Part shown: positions 12,795 to 23,538 of the stretch, one piece after another
How the letters are laid out: every line of letters starts with the position of its first letter
Numbering within the stretch: the stretch's first letter is position 1
Source: Anisakis pegreffii
Lineage: Eukaryota > Nematoda > Chromadorea > Rhabditida > Anisakidae
Assembly (NCBI GenBank): GCA_035041965.1
Contig: JAPYMA010003011.1
Span: forward strand, 124,001 to 188,000
DNA: 64,000 nt
Direction of reading: 5' to 3'
Position numbers and translations under genes: made by a program
Notes under the pieces: generated by a model
The model's input: the letters and a program-made list of their open reading frames with translations, nothing else
The model's database searches: none
Told to the model about the DNA's origin: nothing

Positions 12795-15700
12795 CGCTTT
12801 ATTCTAACATACGACTGATTTCCAGTTGAAACTGGAAGCTGACAGGAACATATCAGGTCAATTGCGAAAGTAATGATTCATCTCCAGTGTCACTCATCAA
12901 CAACAATTTTAAGTCTTAAAAGTACACAATAAAATACGCAAAAAAGAAAAGGCAAAATTTTTTGAGAGAATATCACAAAGCAGTCATTAAGTGGTGCTTC
13001 CAGTCCGAGAAGAAACCTCTAAAATGCTTTTTTCGATTTCGAACATCAGGAATAAATATCCACATGATATGACCGATTATACCGCTGACAATGGACTTTG
13101 GCACGTTATACTCGCATTAATTGGAATGCATCGTTTTCAACAATGCGCATCTACAGCAATTCGTTATGAAAGCGTTCGTGACGCTAATGCCGTTGTTAAT
13201 CGTGTATGCAAAATTTCATCGGAAATTCTTAACGATTAGCATTAGCCTAAATCAAGAGCAAACAATGAAAATTAAAAATGTGAAAAATGTGAGCTACTGG
13301 AAGCGATTGCTTCGAATTATCCACACTTCATCCAATTTGGGAATTTGCAAAAGCTCGATCCGTCGGTACCATTGCTCAGAACTGAGGACACTCTTCAAAC
13401 ACAATAATCAGTGATCAATGTGATGGTTCAGACTACAATGACTAAATGAAAAACTGGAAGGTAGTGCAAGTCACTGTCTCGATCCTGTTGTACTTTACAC
13501 TTTCATATTCGAAATCAGTGCCTTTGTTGTGGAATGTTTGGTTTACTCCATGATTCATATCCAGTTTGTCTGTTCAGTGAAAAGTTCTGTGGAGTTTGTA
13601 CCAAAATCGGTCATTGCGAAATTAAACACACATTTTGAAGAAGTGTCATCGAATGAGAATCCTATCGATGAGGTGATATTCCCGTGAAATACTAAAATGC
13701 GAAACAAGTCTGAGACGACCAATAGTTTTGTCTGTCTCCCTATCTCGGTGCGGTTGCAGTTGCCGGTTCATCTGATGTACATTGTTTGTGATTTCAAATG
13801 ACGAAGACCAAAAAACAGTGCATCAATTGCATTCATATCACATTGCTGAGAGGCGATGGCACAAAGCTGTTTGTACTCTTTCGAATACGTTCGAAATATT
13901 CAAAGCCCGTTATTGACATTTGACGATAGTCGGATTGTGAATTTGTCGTCCATATCGTTTTTTTGTTTTATCTTCTATCACAATCTGATGATGTATTTGC
14001 TCACTGTCAGACTAATATTTTCCACAAACCAATTTAGCATTTTAGGACCAATTGCACACGGTATCTCGATCATTAACTTGTGAACATCGGAGCGAAGTTA
14101 TTTAAAACGATGTCCTCTGGAATGGACTTGATAACTTGGATTTTCGGTCCTGGGAACAGCATGCTGGGATATCTGGAGTTATCATTGATTTTGAAATTCT
14201 TAACAAATCTACTATGAATGTCTCAGAGAATCGGAAGTTGAGTTGGAAATCGGACGATGTTTTTCGATGATCATCAGTTGCACAACTTATCGGTGGTCAC
14301 CGAAAGCAAGGTTTCAGTGTTATTTGCAACGAAATTCGTTCTCCGGTGGTCACTGATTGATCATTCACCTTCGCTTTCGATTGACGGCCATCAAAATTGC
14401 ATTATTCTCGATGTCATCCGAGGACACTGAAAGCCGTTGTTTTCTGCTTTGTTCTGGTCGGGCAATCAAGATGCTCTCGCTACTTCTCAATGATTATCAG
14501 AAAAGAAGCATTGAGAAATGGGAAAATCAATGGAAAGCAACTGGAATTGACAATTTTTGCTTACAATTTTGATGGCAATTGTTTCTTGTGGCAAAAGAAT
14601 ACTCCTAATTATGTTGTAATTCTCAATGGAGCAAATTGCCAATATCGATCTCACTGATAGAACGGAAAATCCTAATTTCATTTGTGACGAAAACTACGGT
14701 ATGATCAACTGCAAATGCACGATAACTAATTTACTGATTCTTGAAATAGCACGCAAGTTGTGATGCATATTCAGGTCACTGCCATGCTCACAACTGACGA
14801 TTTTATTCCTGATACGCTATTCCTGGACAGTGACAATGTGCTTAACTCCTCGTTATAAGAGAGTGAGTTATAAAGATATGAATGCTCAGCGTTGAAGTAG
14901 CTGAAAAGGGTATTCTCAGGGTGGGTATAAAGATTCATTTATAACCTACATATTTGGTAGGTGTTGATAGGCAGAATCAAATATCACGATGGATTACACT
15001 TGGGCTTATTCATAGGCAGATACTCATATCATAGCTGAAGTAGCTGTTGAAAGCTGGTTGGTTACCCGGTATGAGCCTTAACGTGAGAGTGATTCCAAAT
15101 GTAATCCATCGCGATATTTCACTCTGACTGTCGCCATTTATCATTTTGTGATGATATCAAATGTGATTCATCGAATACATTGAACTGCTAAACGATAACC
15201 ATTCTTTGTATACACACCAATGAAATGCAGTGAAAACATCAACGGAAGTGCTAAAAGGATTTTCAAAAACAGCAACGAAGCACTGAGTTTTCCACATATT
15301 CTCAGTTATCTAATACGACGAAGTGTGAGAGCAGAATTGAAGAGCATCAACTGAGAATGGTAATTCAGCCAGCAAAATTTGCAAAGGCATCTGTTACCGT
15401 GCACAGTTTGGAAGATGGCTAGCGAATGGTTGAAAAATTCAAAGAATTTTCAGTGAATTGTTTCACAGAAGATGTCCTTAATTCATGATCTGTAAAACCT
15501 AGCAGCATAATTATGAAGTTCTCAAAAGTGCTTATAGTTAGTTATCCAGATAAAGTTCCAAAAAGATTGCCACGTGGAAGGAAGGATGTCGAGGATGGAA
15601 GAATCTGATATCGCTGGTATTGGTGATGTACATTCGTAATGAGCTGTAATTGCTGCTTTAATGTTATGAATAAGTTACTAACGCCTGCTGCACTGTTTTT

Positions 15701-15992
15701 CGCGCATTGAAAATGAATCTATGATCTCGATCAGTTCTTTTGCCTACTCCACTCAGCTTTTCATCATTGTTAACTAAAGTTTTCCTCATCGAATGAAATA
15801 AATAGATGTAATGTTTCAAATGTCATCAAGAAATCAGTGGAACTCATTCATTGAAGAACAGAATTTAATCAACATGTTCGAAGCACAACAAGGATTGAAG
15901 CATTATGCACGATTCAACAGCACACGGTACAGATGGTTGTTGGTAGATTAGCATTTGAAGGGAACATTGATGATCGTTGCTTAAAAATTGCA
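12757..15992. other. Gene 2 / gene 3 intergenic region
   Basis: No exon of the cluster's family is visible. Overlapping plus-strand frames at 12991-13414 and 14357-14657 carry no motif. An inverted repeat lies at about 14962-15136. The rest shows nothing I can name. Confidence 0.55.
14962..15136. repeat. Imperfect inverted repeat
   Basis: Bases 14978-15004 (containing AAATATCACGATGGATTACA) pair with 15094-15120 in reverse complement at roughly 22 of 27 positions. Weaker pairing continues outward on both sides. The spacer is about 90 bases. It could be a short foldback element; no target duplication was identified. Confidence 0.5.
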
Positions 15993-18041
15993 TCATGGAC
16001 TCTCTGCTCGAGATTTTTGCAAACCACGCAACAAGCACGTCGTAAACTTGGCATTGAACAACTCTGGCTCTTTAATTGCTCTGGCTTTTTGCCTGCACTT
16101 TTCAGTTTCTTCTCTAGTTTTCTTTGCACCGACTTTCTGATGATATTCAGCTACCAGAGATCCTGTAAGAAGTACCATTATCATGAGCTAAAACGGTGAA
16201 CAGCACTGATTTCGCCTTGCACACTTTTTCTTAATCACTGATAACTTCAGTTGAACTAGAAACCCTCATAAGGTCGTCGAATCCCAGAGTGTCCATCAAA
16301 TGCTTCAATCTAAAAACGTTTTTAATCTGGAATCCACCCAGTCCACTGTGTTTTAATGTTGTTGTAACACCTCGAAGATTTTCAATCAGTAGAACACTGA
16401 AATACTGAAATATTCCATTTCTTTGCACCACTGCAGATGACGTTGTATCCTTTAAGTAATCACTCCAACAATGTGAATTTAGTACAATATAAATGTATAA
16501 AAGTAAACTCACTGAATCCGAAACATTCGGCTACATTCTTGGAGAGTCGCTCGGGGAAGCGATTAGCGTCTTCCTTGCCATACTTTTCAACACAGCCGGT
16601 TTCAATAGATGAGCATCTTGAGTGGTTGTTTAGGTGTTTCATGCATGACTTCATTAAACCTCCTACAAGAATGAACCGAAGTGTAAAAAAATTTGAGGAA
16701 GCTGCTTCAAAACAGCAAAACTTCGAAGCATTCCTTTATACACATTCTTAAGCTTTGAACTTTGAACATGATGCGTATCACGTTCAACGACACAATAAGC
16801 ATATCGCCGTTCTGTTCAAAAAAAATGAACACTCATGATCGGACGAATGAATCGAAGGAACGCAATACTAAAGTGGAGTTGACGAAAACATCCCAATTAT
16901 CTTACCAGTTTCTATACAATCTTTGAGTGCTGAAGACATTTTGTATTCATTCTTTTCTCCAATTTCAACGGGAGGCGCTCCCGTACCAGCAACGCATTCT
17001 TCCTGTAATGCATCGCAGTCACCTGCAGAACGACTTTTGCATTCAGTCATCACCTCATCTGAAATTGATTCATTAATCTGTGAAGGTCCAGCTCAGCGAT
17101 ATTCTGCCCTCCACCACAGTTCTTCTCGAAGATTATCAGTTTAAAGCAAGTTATCAGATATTATCAACTCAGAGCTGTTACATACATTCATCATTCAATA
17201 TCAAGAGCAATTCATTGTCGGCAAATGTTTGTTAAACATTCACTGACAATGATGTTGCAATAGTATTCCTGAAAATTGGTTTTTTAACGGTGCATCGGAG
17301 TTGAATTGTCTCCATAATTGTTGAGGAGTGAACTTCGCTTTTGAATGCTTTTATCACATGCAGCTTTTCATCACGTACCTTTACACGTTACTATTATATT
17401 ATCATTCAGTATCTCAGTTTCTCTGCCTCCCTTCTACATGACTCATACATCTATTTTAACGCATTCAGCATATCTGATTGTGAGCGAGACGCTTTCGGCC
17501 GTCGAATATAAATCGGCCAACATAGCCAGAAGTTTAGTTATCTAAGGACAAAATCAATCTAAAAGTTGATTTCTCAGATTGAGAATCATCCAATCGCCTA
17601 TGGTTTCTCATTCATACGATTTCTGAAATGGATGCAGAGCCTCGCTTCTCTTTGATCAATTCATTCAACCCATTTACTCAAGGTTTCTCGCTGTCATTTT
17701 ACTTTTCGTTTGTTGCAGCATAGAAAGATTTGTTCGAACGAGAAGATGTCAGAATGTAACAATGAACTAAGTTTTCGAACAAATGGAGTTATGACCAGAA
17801 CAGAAACAAATAAAAACGTGCGGTAATAGTCAGACATGGGATCGAAAAGAGTACCGGACGCGCTGACGGCACCTACGTACCTCTCAAGCTCTGAACTGAG
17901 ATTCAGCCAGTTGCGAGTCAATTTTTTCGGAATGTTCCAATGACAGGAAATTGCTTGAGGTCAAAAATTTAAGAACTAACCGCTGGTCTTCGATAGTGCC
18001 CCCTGCACAAGGAGCCATGCAAGCACGCAGTGGAACAGCAT
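15993..18041 (-). CDS. Gene 3: short secreted four-cysteine repeat protein (4 exons, ~177 aa)
   Basis: Exons, 5' to 3': 17981-18041 (signal peptide MLFHCVLAWLLVQGALS), 16906-17058 (TA-type, with GTGAPPVEI and YKMSSALKDC), 16513-16662 (TB-type, GLMKSC start) and 15993-16162 (terminal). The total of 534 bases keeps frame. The terminal exon is odd: at the positions of the first and second cysteine it has Tyr and Thr (EYHQKVGAKKTREETEKC), while the third and fourth remain. I read it as terminal because the frame runs to a stop after CLLRGLQKSRAESP; a weak GTTTGC donor after CLLR at 16024 would be the alternative. It is the smallest member of the cluster. The signal peptide resembles that of gene 4. 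Confidence 0.75.
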
Positions 18042-18061
18042 TTTTGGTAATCAGTGAACCT
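18042..18061 (-). promoter_or_regulatory. Splice acceptor and 18-base leader before gene 3 ATG
   Basis: GTGTTTCAG on the minus strand precedes an 18-base leader and the ATG. The spacing is identical to that of gene 4, consistent with recent common origin of the two starts. Confidence 0.5.
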
Positions 18062-19628
18062 GAAACACTTCAGTTGGTTGAGTTGAATATCGAAGCGTTT
18101 TGAAAATAAGTTTCCATAGCACTACTTTCAAGTGCGCTTTTGGCAATGAAATTGCGAACAGTAAACGCAAATGTGTGAAGAATTAGAACAAAATATATAC
18201 GTCGAGCGAAAAATTCGCTGTATCTGTAATGCAATTGTGTATCTGTAATACAGCTTAAAACATCGAGCGAATTCAACAACGCCCATCGACTATCTCACAC
18301 CTATGAAATGAATTTCAACATTCAAATTTAATGCCTTGCTTTCGGATGATGAAACTTTTTTCTGCTAGTCCTCTCCCTTCATCACTCAGATACACACATC
18401 TGGCACAGATTCATATCATTACCATATCATGATAACACATTCATATCATGATAGCACACAGGTTTTTCCTAGACTACTTCTGTCATGCGTTGGATTCTCA
18501 AATCACGACGATTAGTCAAAAATAGCCAAAAGGTTGAATCATAAATCTTAAAAAAAAGAGTTAATCCTCAAGTCTATTAATATACAAAGTCGGGTGGGAT
18601 ATTTTTAGTGGCAGAACACTGCTCTCAAATATATTATTAATGAATATTAACCACTGTTTAGTTACCGCTTGGAGCATTAACTCATAGTCAGTTCAATGAG
18701 ACCAGCTAATGGTAATCACGCAGTGCATTCAGATCAGAGGAAAGGTATGGATCACATTCGTCAGTTCCTATCAAGTCTTCGACTACAATACAGAAATTCA
18801 TCAGGATGCACTGTACATAAAAAATAATTTCAGAAATTGATGGTGATCATATTGCCCTACCATTCCAGAAAGCCGGAGGAAGCTTCTTGCAAGCATCATT
18901 GATAGCAGTAACGAACCAAACTGTTTTGAAAATGCTGAACATATCGAATTTGTAATGTAATCACAGCGCTCTAAATTCAACATGGATAGCACTAGCAAGC
19001 AAACTACAAAACATTCCAAACTTTGCCATCCATTCATGCATTTCAACAGACTGTCGACATACTCAATTGCTCGCAATGAGTCAATTGTCGCGTTCTTTTC
19101 CTTAACATGACCAAAATGATTTGCGACTCTGAGAAAGTTATGACAAGATGATATAAGACGCGAGAAAGTTATGATAGGATGATGAGATTTTTGATTAATA
19201 CTGAATATTTTATGAAAGTTTAGCTTAATTTCCAAATTCGAATTGTCTCCTCGTCAATGGTCCACTGAAGGAACACATGGTTAAGTTGAAGTTGATTCCA
19301 TCGATGAGGTAATACAGTCATAATTCGCCTACTTTCATCGATCGAAGCATTACGCTGAAATGTTCTGCACTGATGACTGCACAACTTCTGAGTGATCTTG
19401 ACTTTTTGTATTTCTTCGCGGCATTCATGTGGCTTCCAGAACACTCACAATTTCTGAACGTTTAGCGGCAGTCACTTTTAAAGCAACATTAGCATATTGT
19501 TCAATAGATTTTCTCAAACCGAATTTATTCAACATACAGAAAACATTCAACGATTTCAACAGTAAAACATCACAACATTTAACAATATCATTTTTAAATA
19601 GAACTGTAGCGATGAATTCACTGTAGTT
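18062..19628. other. Gene 3 / gene 4 intergenic region
   Basis: No domain exon is visible. The frame at 18801-19235 (minus strand, 144 codons) contains no family pattern and no convincing signal. A minus-strand AATAAA (TTTATT at 19524-19529) lies about 100 bases beyond the gene 4 stop. Confidence 0.55.
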
Positions 19629-21625
19629 TTATGATGATTTGATATCTGTTTGAGACTTCCTCAGGTTACGAGACATACACGTCAGAAACACAGGCATGTT
19701 CTTGACACCATCATCAGTTGGTTCAGCTGCTTCTTTGCATTTCATTATTACAGCTTTGCACTTGGACGACTCGTACTTCTTGAAACACATCGACACTACA
19801 TCTTCTGAATCCGCAAATACCATCAAGATTGGAAAGTAAAGTATGCTTGTGAGCAAATTAATCAAATATGTGTATTTTACGAATCCAGCAAATTATGTTA
19901 CTTCACGCGACGAGCCTCATCCAATTCTAACACTTGTTTGGTGGTACGTTCTGAGAACGTTCATCAACCGACCAAAAAACAGAGAATTTATGCACTATTT
20001 CCTGTGAGTGATTTCCTCGTTCAATCATATGAAAAGTGTAATTTGATTCTGCTGGTCCTCGGAATCAATATGAGGTATACACTTAGTTGAAAAGTTGCTG
20101 AGAACGCTTCTAAAGCTTTTGTCACGTCTTCCTAGAACACTCGTTCCGAATGCCTAAAAATAATACGACGAAAACCAACGCAATAAACCAATGTGACCAG
20201 GAAAAACTCACCCCTTCCCAAGCATGAAGCTAAATCTTTTAACTGTTGTTCACCTGACCCCATCGTTTCGTTAAAGCATTTGCGTTCAAACTCAATGCAT
20301 CTTGTTTCGTTTTTTTGATGATCGGTGCATAATGCCATTATACCACCTAGAAGAACGCACAGAACGGTCAAGAACGCTCACTGAGCAGAGCTGAGACAGC
20401 GCAGCATTTTTCAAATGACTAACAATAAGCAAATAGTCGAACACGGGTGCTATAAACTGCAAAATAGCGAAACTGTCATCTTGGACGAAACATAAACCTG
20501 AGAAACAGGCATGAATTCAGAGAAGCTTCCACTGAATCAGAGCTCAGCCAAATTATTTGAATTTTCTAACCGGCTTTTATGCATTCGCGAAGTGTTTCAG
20601 GCATTCTGTATGCGCCGTTAGCGTCAACATTTGCGTGAGGTGCTCCAGTTCCAGCAACACATTCATCGTGTACCTCTGTGCAGTTCTCACCGAAACGCGC
20701 CATACAAGCTTCCATCACGCCCTCTGGCATAAAATGACATAGCTTCGAAACTTTCGTGCAATCAGATCATATCTTAAGGTTACTTACGATTTCTCATGCA
20801 CTCAATTTCCGGAACAGATAGCGAGCCATTTTCATGTTTTTTGCCCTTATCAAAACAGACTTCAGGCTTCCCGCTACAATTCTCCTCCCCTATTGCCTTT
20901 GCACACATCACTCGAACATCTTCTCCTGTAAGGTGTTCTTATATACTATGACAATTGAGCGGATTTTGAATCCAAAGAAATTCCCAATGGAACAGAGTTC
21001 CGCTGATGTCTAGTAATAGAACGAAGAACAACAATACCCTCCGATGCTACCTTTCTTTCTGTGAATATCATTTCTGCAGTCATAGGCGTGCTACTGAAAT
21101 AAGTAGCTCCGACAATCACTAATTTGCCAAAAAAAAATTTTTCTTCCACTACCAGCAATTCACTTTCAGCGCTGCTGAAGAAGTAGCGACAACTTTGAGC
21201 AAAAAATAACTGGAAACAGAATGAATGGCGCCAATTTTCGCCGTGATGCTGCTCAGCAAAATTATTCCGCTATTCGCTACTTTCAAATCATCCTCAAAAA
21301 ATTGCAATCGCACTGTTGATTTGTTCGGAAAAACCCTCAGTACACCACTGAATAGTCAAAAATTATCATTTGAACATTCAGCAACAAGGAATCGTTGCAT
21401 GAGTAAACATGAATCAGTGACAAAGAGAGTTTTTAGCAACGGAAAAATAACCAATAGTGACAATGTGTTTTTGTGAACAGTTTAAATATGTTATGTGTTT
21501 TTAAATAAGCCAAAATTTGGTTATAAGTGATAAATGGATTGCGCTTCATGATTCAGAAACAAACCTTCATTCTGTGAAAGTACCCCTTGCACGAGAAGCC
21601 ACACAAGCACGCAGTAAGAGAACAT
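19629..21625 (-). CDS. Gene 4: secreted four-domain four-cysteine repeat protein (5 exons, ~220 aa)
   Basis: Exons, 5' to 3': 21565-21625 (signal peptide MFSYCVLVWLLVQGVLS, very like gene 3), 20788-20925 (B-type), 20571-20723 (TA-type, with GTGAPHANV and YRMPETLREC), 20212-20346 (TB-type, GGIMALC start) and 19629-19804 (terminal, EDVVSMC start, ends in a basic tail and stop). The total of 663 bases keeps frame and all introns are phase 1. The exons at 20788-20925 and 20571-20723 are too short between stops for ordinary ORF lists and were found by splice sites and cysteine spacing. The first domain has no Trp after the second Cys. The terminal exon lacks the PLYTL motif of genes 1 and 2. Function unknown; secretion inferred. 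Confidence 0.82.
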
Positions 21626-21645
21626 TGTTATTCGTCAGCACACCT
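21626..21645 (-). promoter_or_regulatory. Splice acceptor and 18-base leader before gene 4 ATG
   Basis: GATTCAG on the minus strand is followed by an 18-base leader ending in ACA-ATG. The position matches the other members of the cluster. Confidence 0.5.
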
Positions 21646-22368
21646 GAATCAATCAATTATTTATTGTCGTCAGGTATAGTTGGTTCAGGGTAGCTTTCTT
21701 TGTTAATATCTGAGCTAATGACACGATGAATGAACGGTGGAAAACAACTGGAAACTTTCGAAATTCTTCGGAATAGCTTGAGGACGTATTGATATTGATA
21801 TAAATACTGAGACATCTATTGATCCCAGTGATTCGCTCGAAATTTCTCGTCTTTTTAATCTCCCTGCGCATCGTGCCAGAGCTCAGTGTTGCTCATCTTC
21901 AAAACGCAGTTATCAGTATTGTTACTCAACGGTCCTCACAAGCAGTTGACTGAAAGCCAGTTGCATTTTCATTGGGTGATAGCGACTCCAATGATCTCTT
22001 ACTCATCTCACCATCAGAATAATAATTATTTTGAGGTAATAGTAAGCACTAATCGTCGTCAGACTTATATCAATCGTAGTTCCCATTCAAGCAAAGTGTT
22101 TATTGAGCTGCATTCTCTTGCCTAATGAAATAATCATGAGCTCAACAGCTTTTGTGCAGGCCAGCAGACTGAATATCACTTCAGTTATTTTTCAAACATT
22201 TTTCGACACTGTTCCGCAAATGTTCTCAGAAAAAGTACTTCAGCATGTAGAAAGTTCCCTTTCGGGCTTTCAACGCACTCGCGCCGTCACTATTCGATGA
22301 TGAAATGATTGACAGCGGCAATTGCATTTTCGTCGCATTCATTGCATTTTGCAGGCAGGATGCATGTG

Positions 22369-22377
22369 CAAGAATAC
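22369..22377. repeat. Target site duplication, left copy
   Basis: CAAGAATAC, identical to 23530-23538 on the other side of the foldback element. Confidence 0.8.
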
Positions 22378-23529
22378 CGTGCTCGGTCAATTCGTCTAAC
22401 GACATTTTGTCTAACGACAGTTCGTCTAAAGATATTTCATCTAACGGACAGTTCGTCTAAAGATATTTCGTCTGACGGACAGTTCGTCTAATGCAGTACC
22501 TAATGGGCACGTCATATCGTTAGACGCAACCGTTCAGAACGTGTTGGGAATATTCATCTCGTCGCTGTCATTAGAACACCTCTGCATATCGAAGTTCAAG
22601 ATTTTGATGGCTTCAGTTAAAGTCAAGTTTTGACCAATGCGGCTACCAAGAGCAGTAAAGCACATCTCCCGCGAAATATCCGGGAATTTCAAATTAAATG
22701 CTTTTATAATATTTATTGATAACACACTCGCATCACGCACATCGATATTAATAGCTATAAGAATAAGAACAATAATGAATGACAATAACAGTAAATAATA
22801 ATGAGAATAAACAACAATACTAGGAATAATAGTTATAACGAATAACAATAATAATGATGATAAATCATAGTGGACGATCGTTGTTACCTTTACAATTGTC
22901 ATTGATGTTGTTATCATTATTACTGCTATTGCTGTCATTATTATTACTACTACTGTTGTTTTTGTTTATTATATTTTTAATGTTATTATCATTACAGGGT
23001 GTCCCAAAATATGTTAACACCGTTTATGTAATTGTCAACTAACTATAAGTGTTTATTATGATTCGTACTTCAACTGCGTTTTCATATTTCCAGTATTAAT
23101 TCTATATCTTACATTCAATACGTTGCAAGTCCATGTCTATTGTCAATTTGTATCACTTAAAACATTCACATTCAAAGAAATAATAACCAGATTTATAAAT
23201 ATCACTCTCACACAACATTACAGGCAATCAAAACCAAAATTAATTACTTCAGCAAAAAAAGTAATTACAGCTGATAAAGATAAACTAGATGCGTTGTTTG
23301 CTCCTGGTAACTGCATTGGTCAAAAGTTGACTTTAATTGAAACCATCAAAATCTTGAACTTCGATATGTAGAAGTGTTCTAATGACAGCGACGAGATGAA
23401 TATTCCCAACATGTTCTCAACGGTTGCGTCTAACAATAAAACACGCCCATTAGGCACTGCATTAGACGAATTGTCCCTTAGACGAAATGTCTTTAGACGA
23501 AATGTCGTTAGACGAATTGACCGGGTACC
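22378..23529. mobile_element. Mutator-like foldback DNA transposon (non-autonomous) with 9-base target duplication
   Basis: The element is bounded by perfect 9-base direct repeats CAAGAATAC at 22369-22377 and 23530-23538. Its ends are long inverted repeats: left arm about 22378-22650, right arm about 23298-23529, colinear over roughly 230 bases. The outer part of each arm is built from short units of TTCGTCTAACGGACAG or similar, with more copies on the left. The centre carries AAT/AAC-type runs near 22783-22866 and their complementary TTA/TTG-type runs near 22899-22990. No transposase frame is present. Long arms, subterminal repeats and a 9-base duplication are typical of Mutator-like elements; the class assignment is inference. 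Confidence 0.8.
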
Positions 23530-23538
23530 CAAGAATAC
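23530..23538. repeat. Target site duplication, right copy
   Basis: CAAGAATAC, identical to 22369-22377. The perfect match suggests a fairly recent insertion. Confidence 0.8.

Noticed and set aside
18801..19235. Minus-strand frame of 144 codons
   Set aside because: Cysteines do not follow the family spacing, and no splice sites or signal peptide are seen.
22378..22500. Evenly spaced repeats that look like a CRISPR array
   Set aside because: The units are about 10-16 bases with no proper spacers, are mirrored in the other arm of a foldback element with a target duplication, and the genome is eukaryotic.
23000..23020. Sequence GGGTGTCCCAAAA resembling a transposon terminal repeat
   Set aside because: No matching inverted partner was found; it lies inside the larger foldback element and may be chance.
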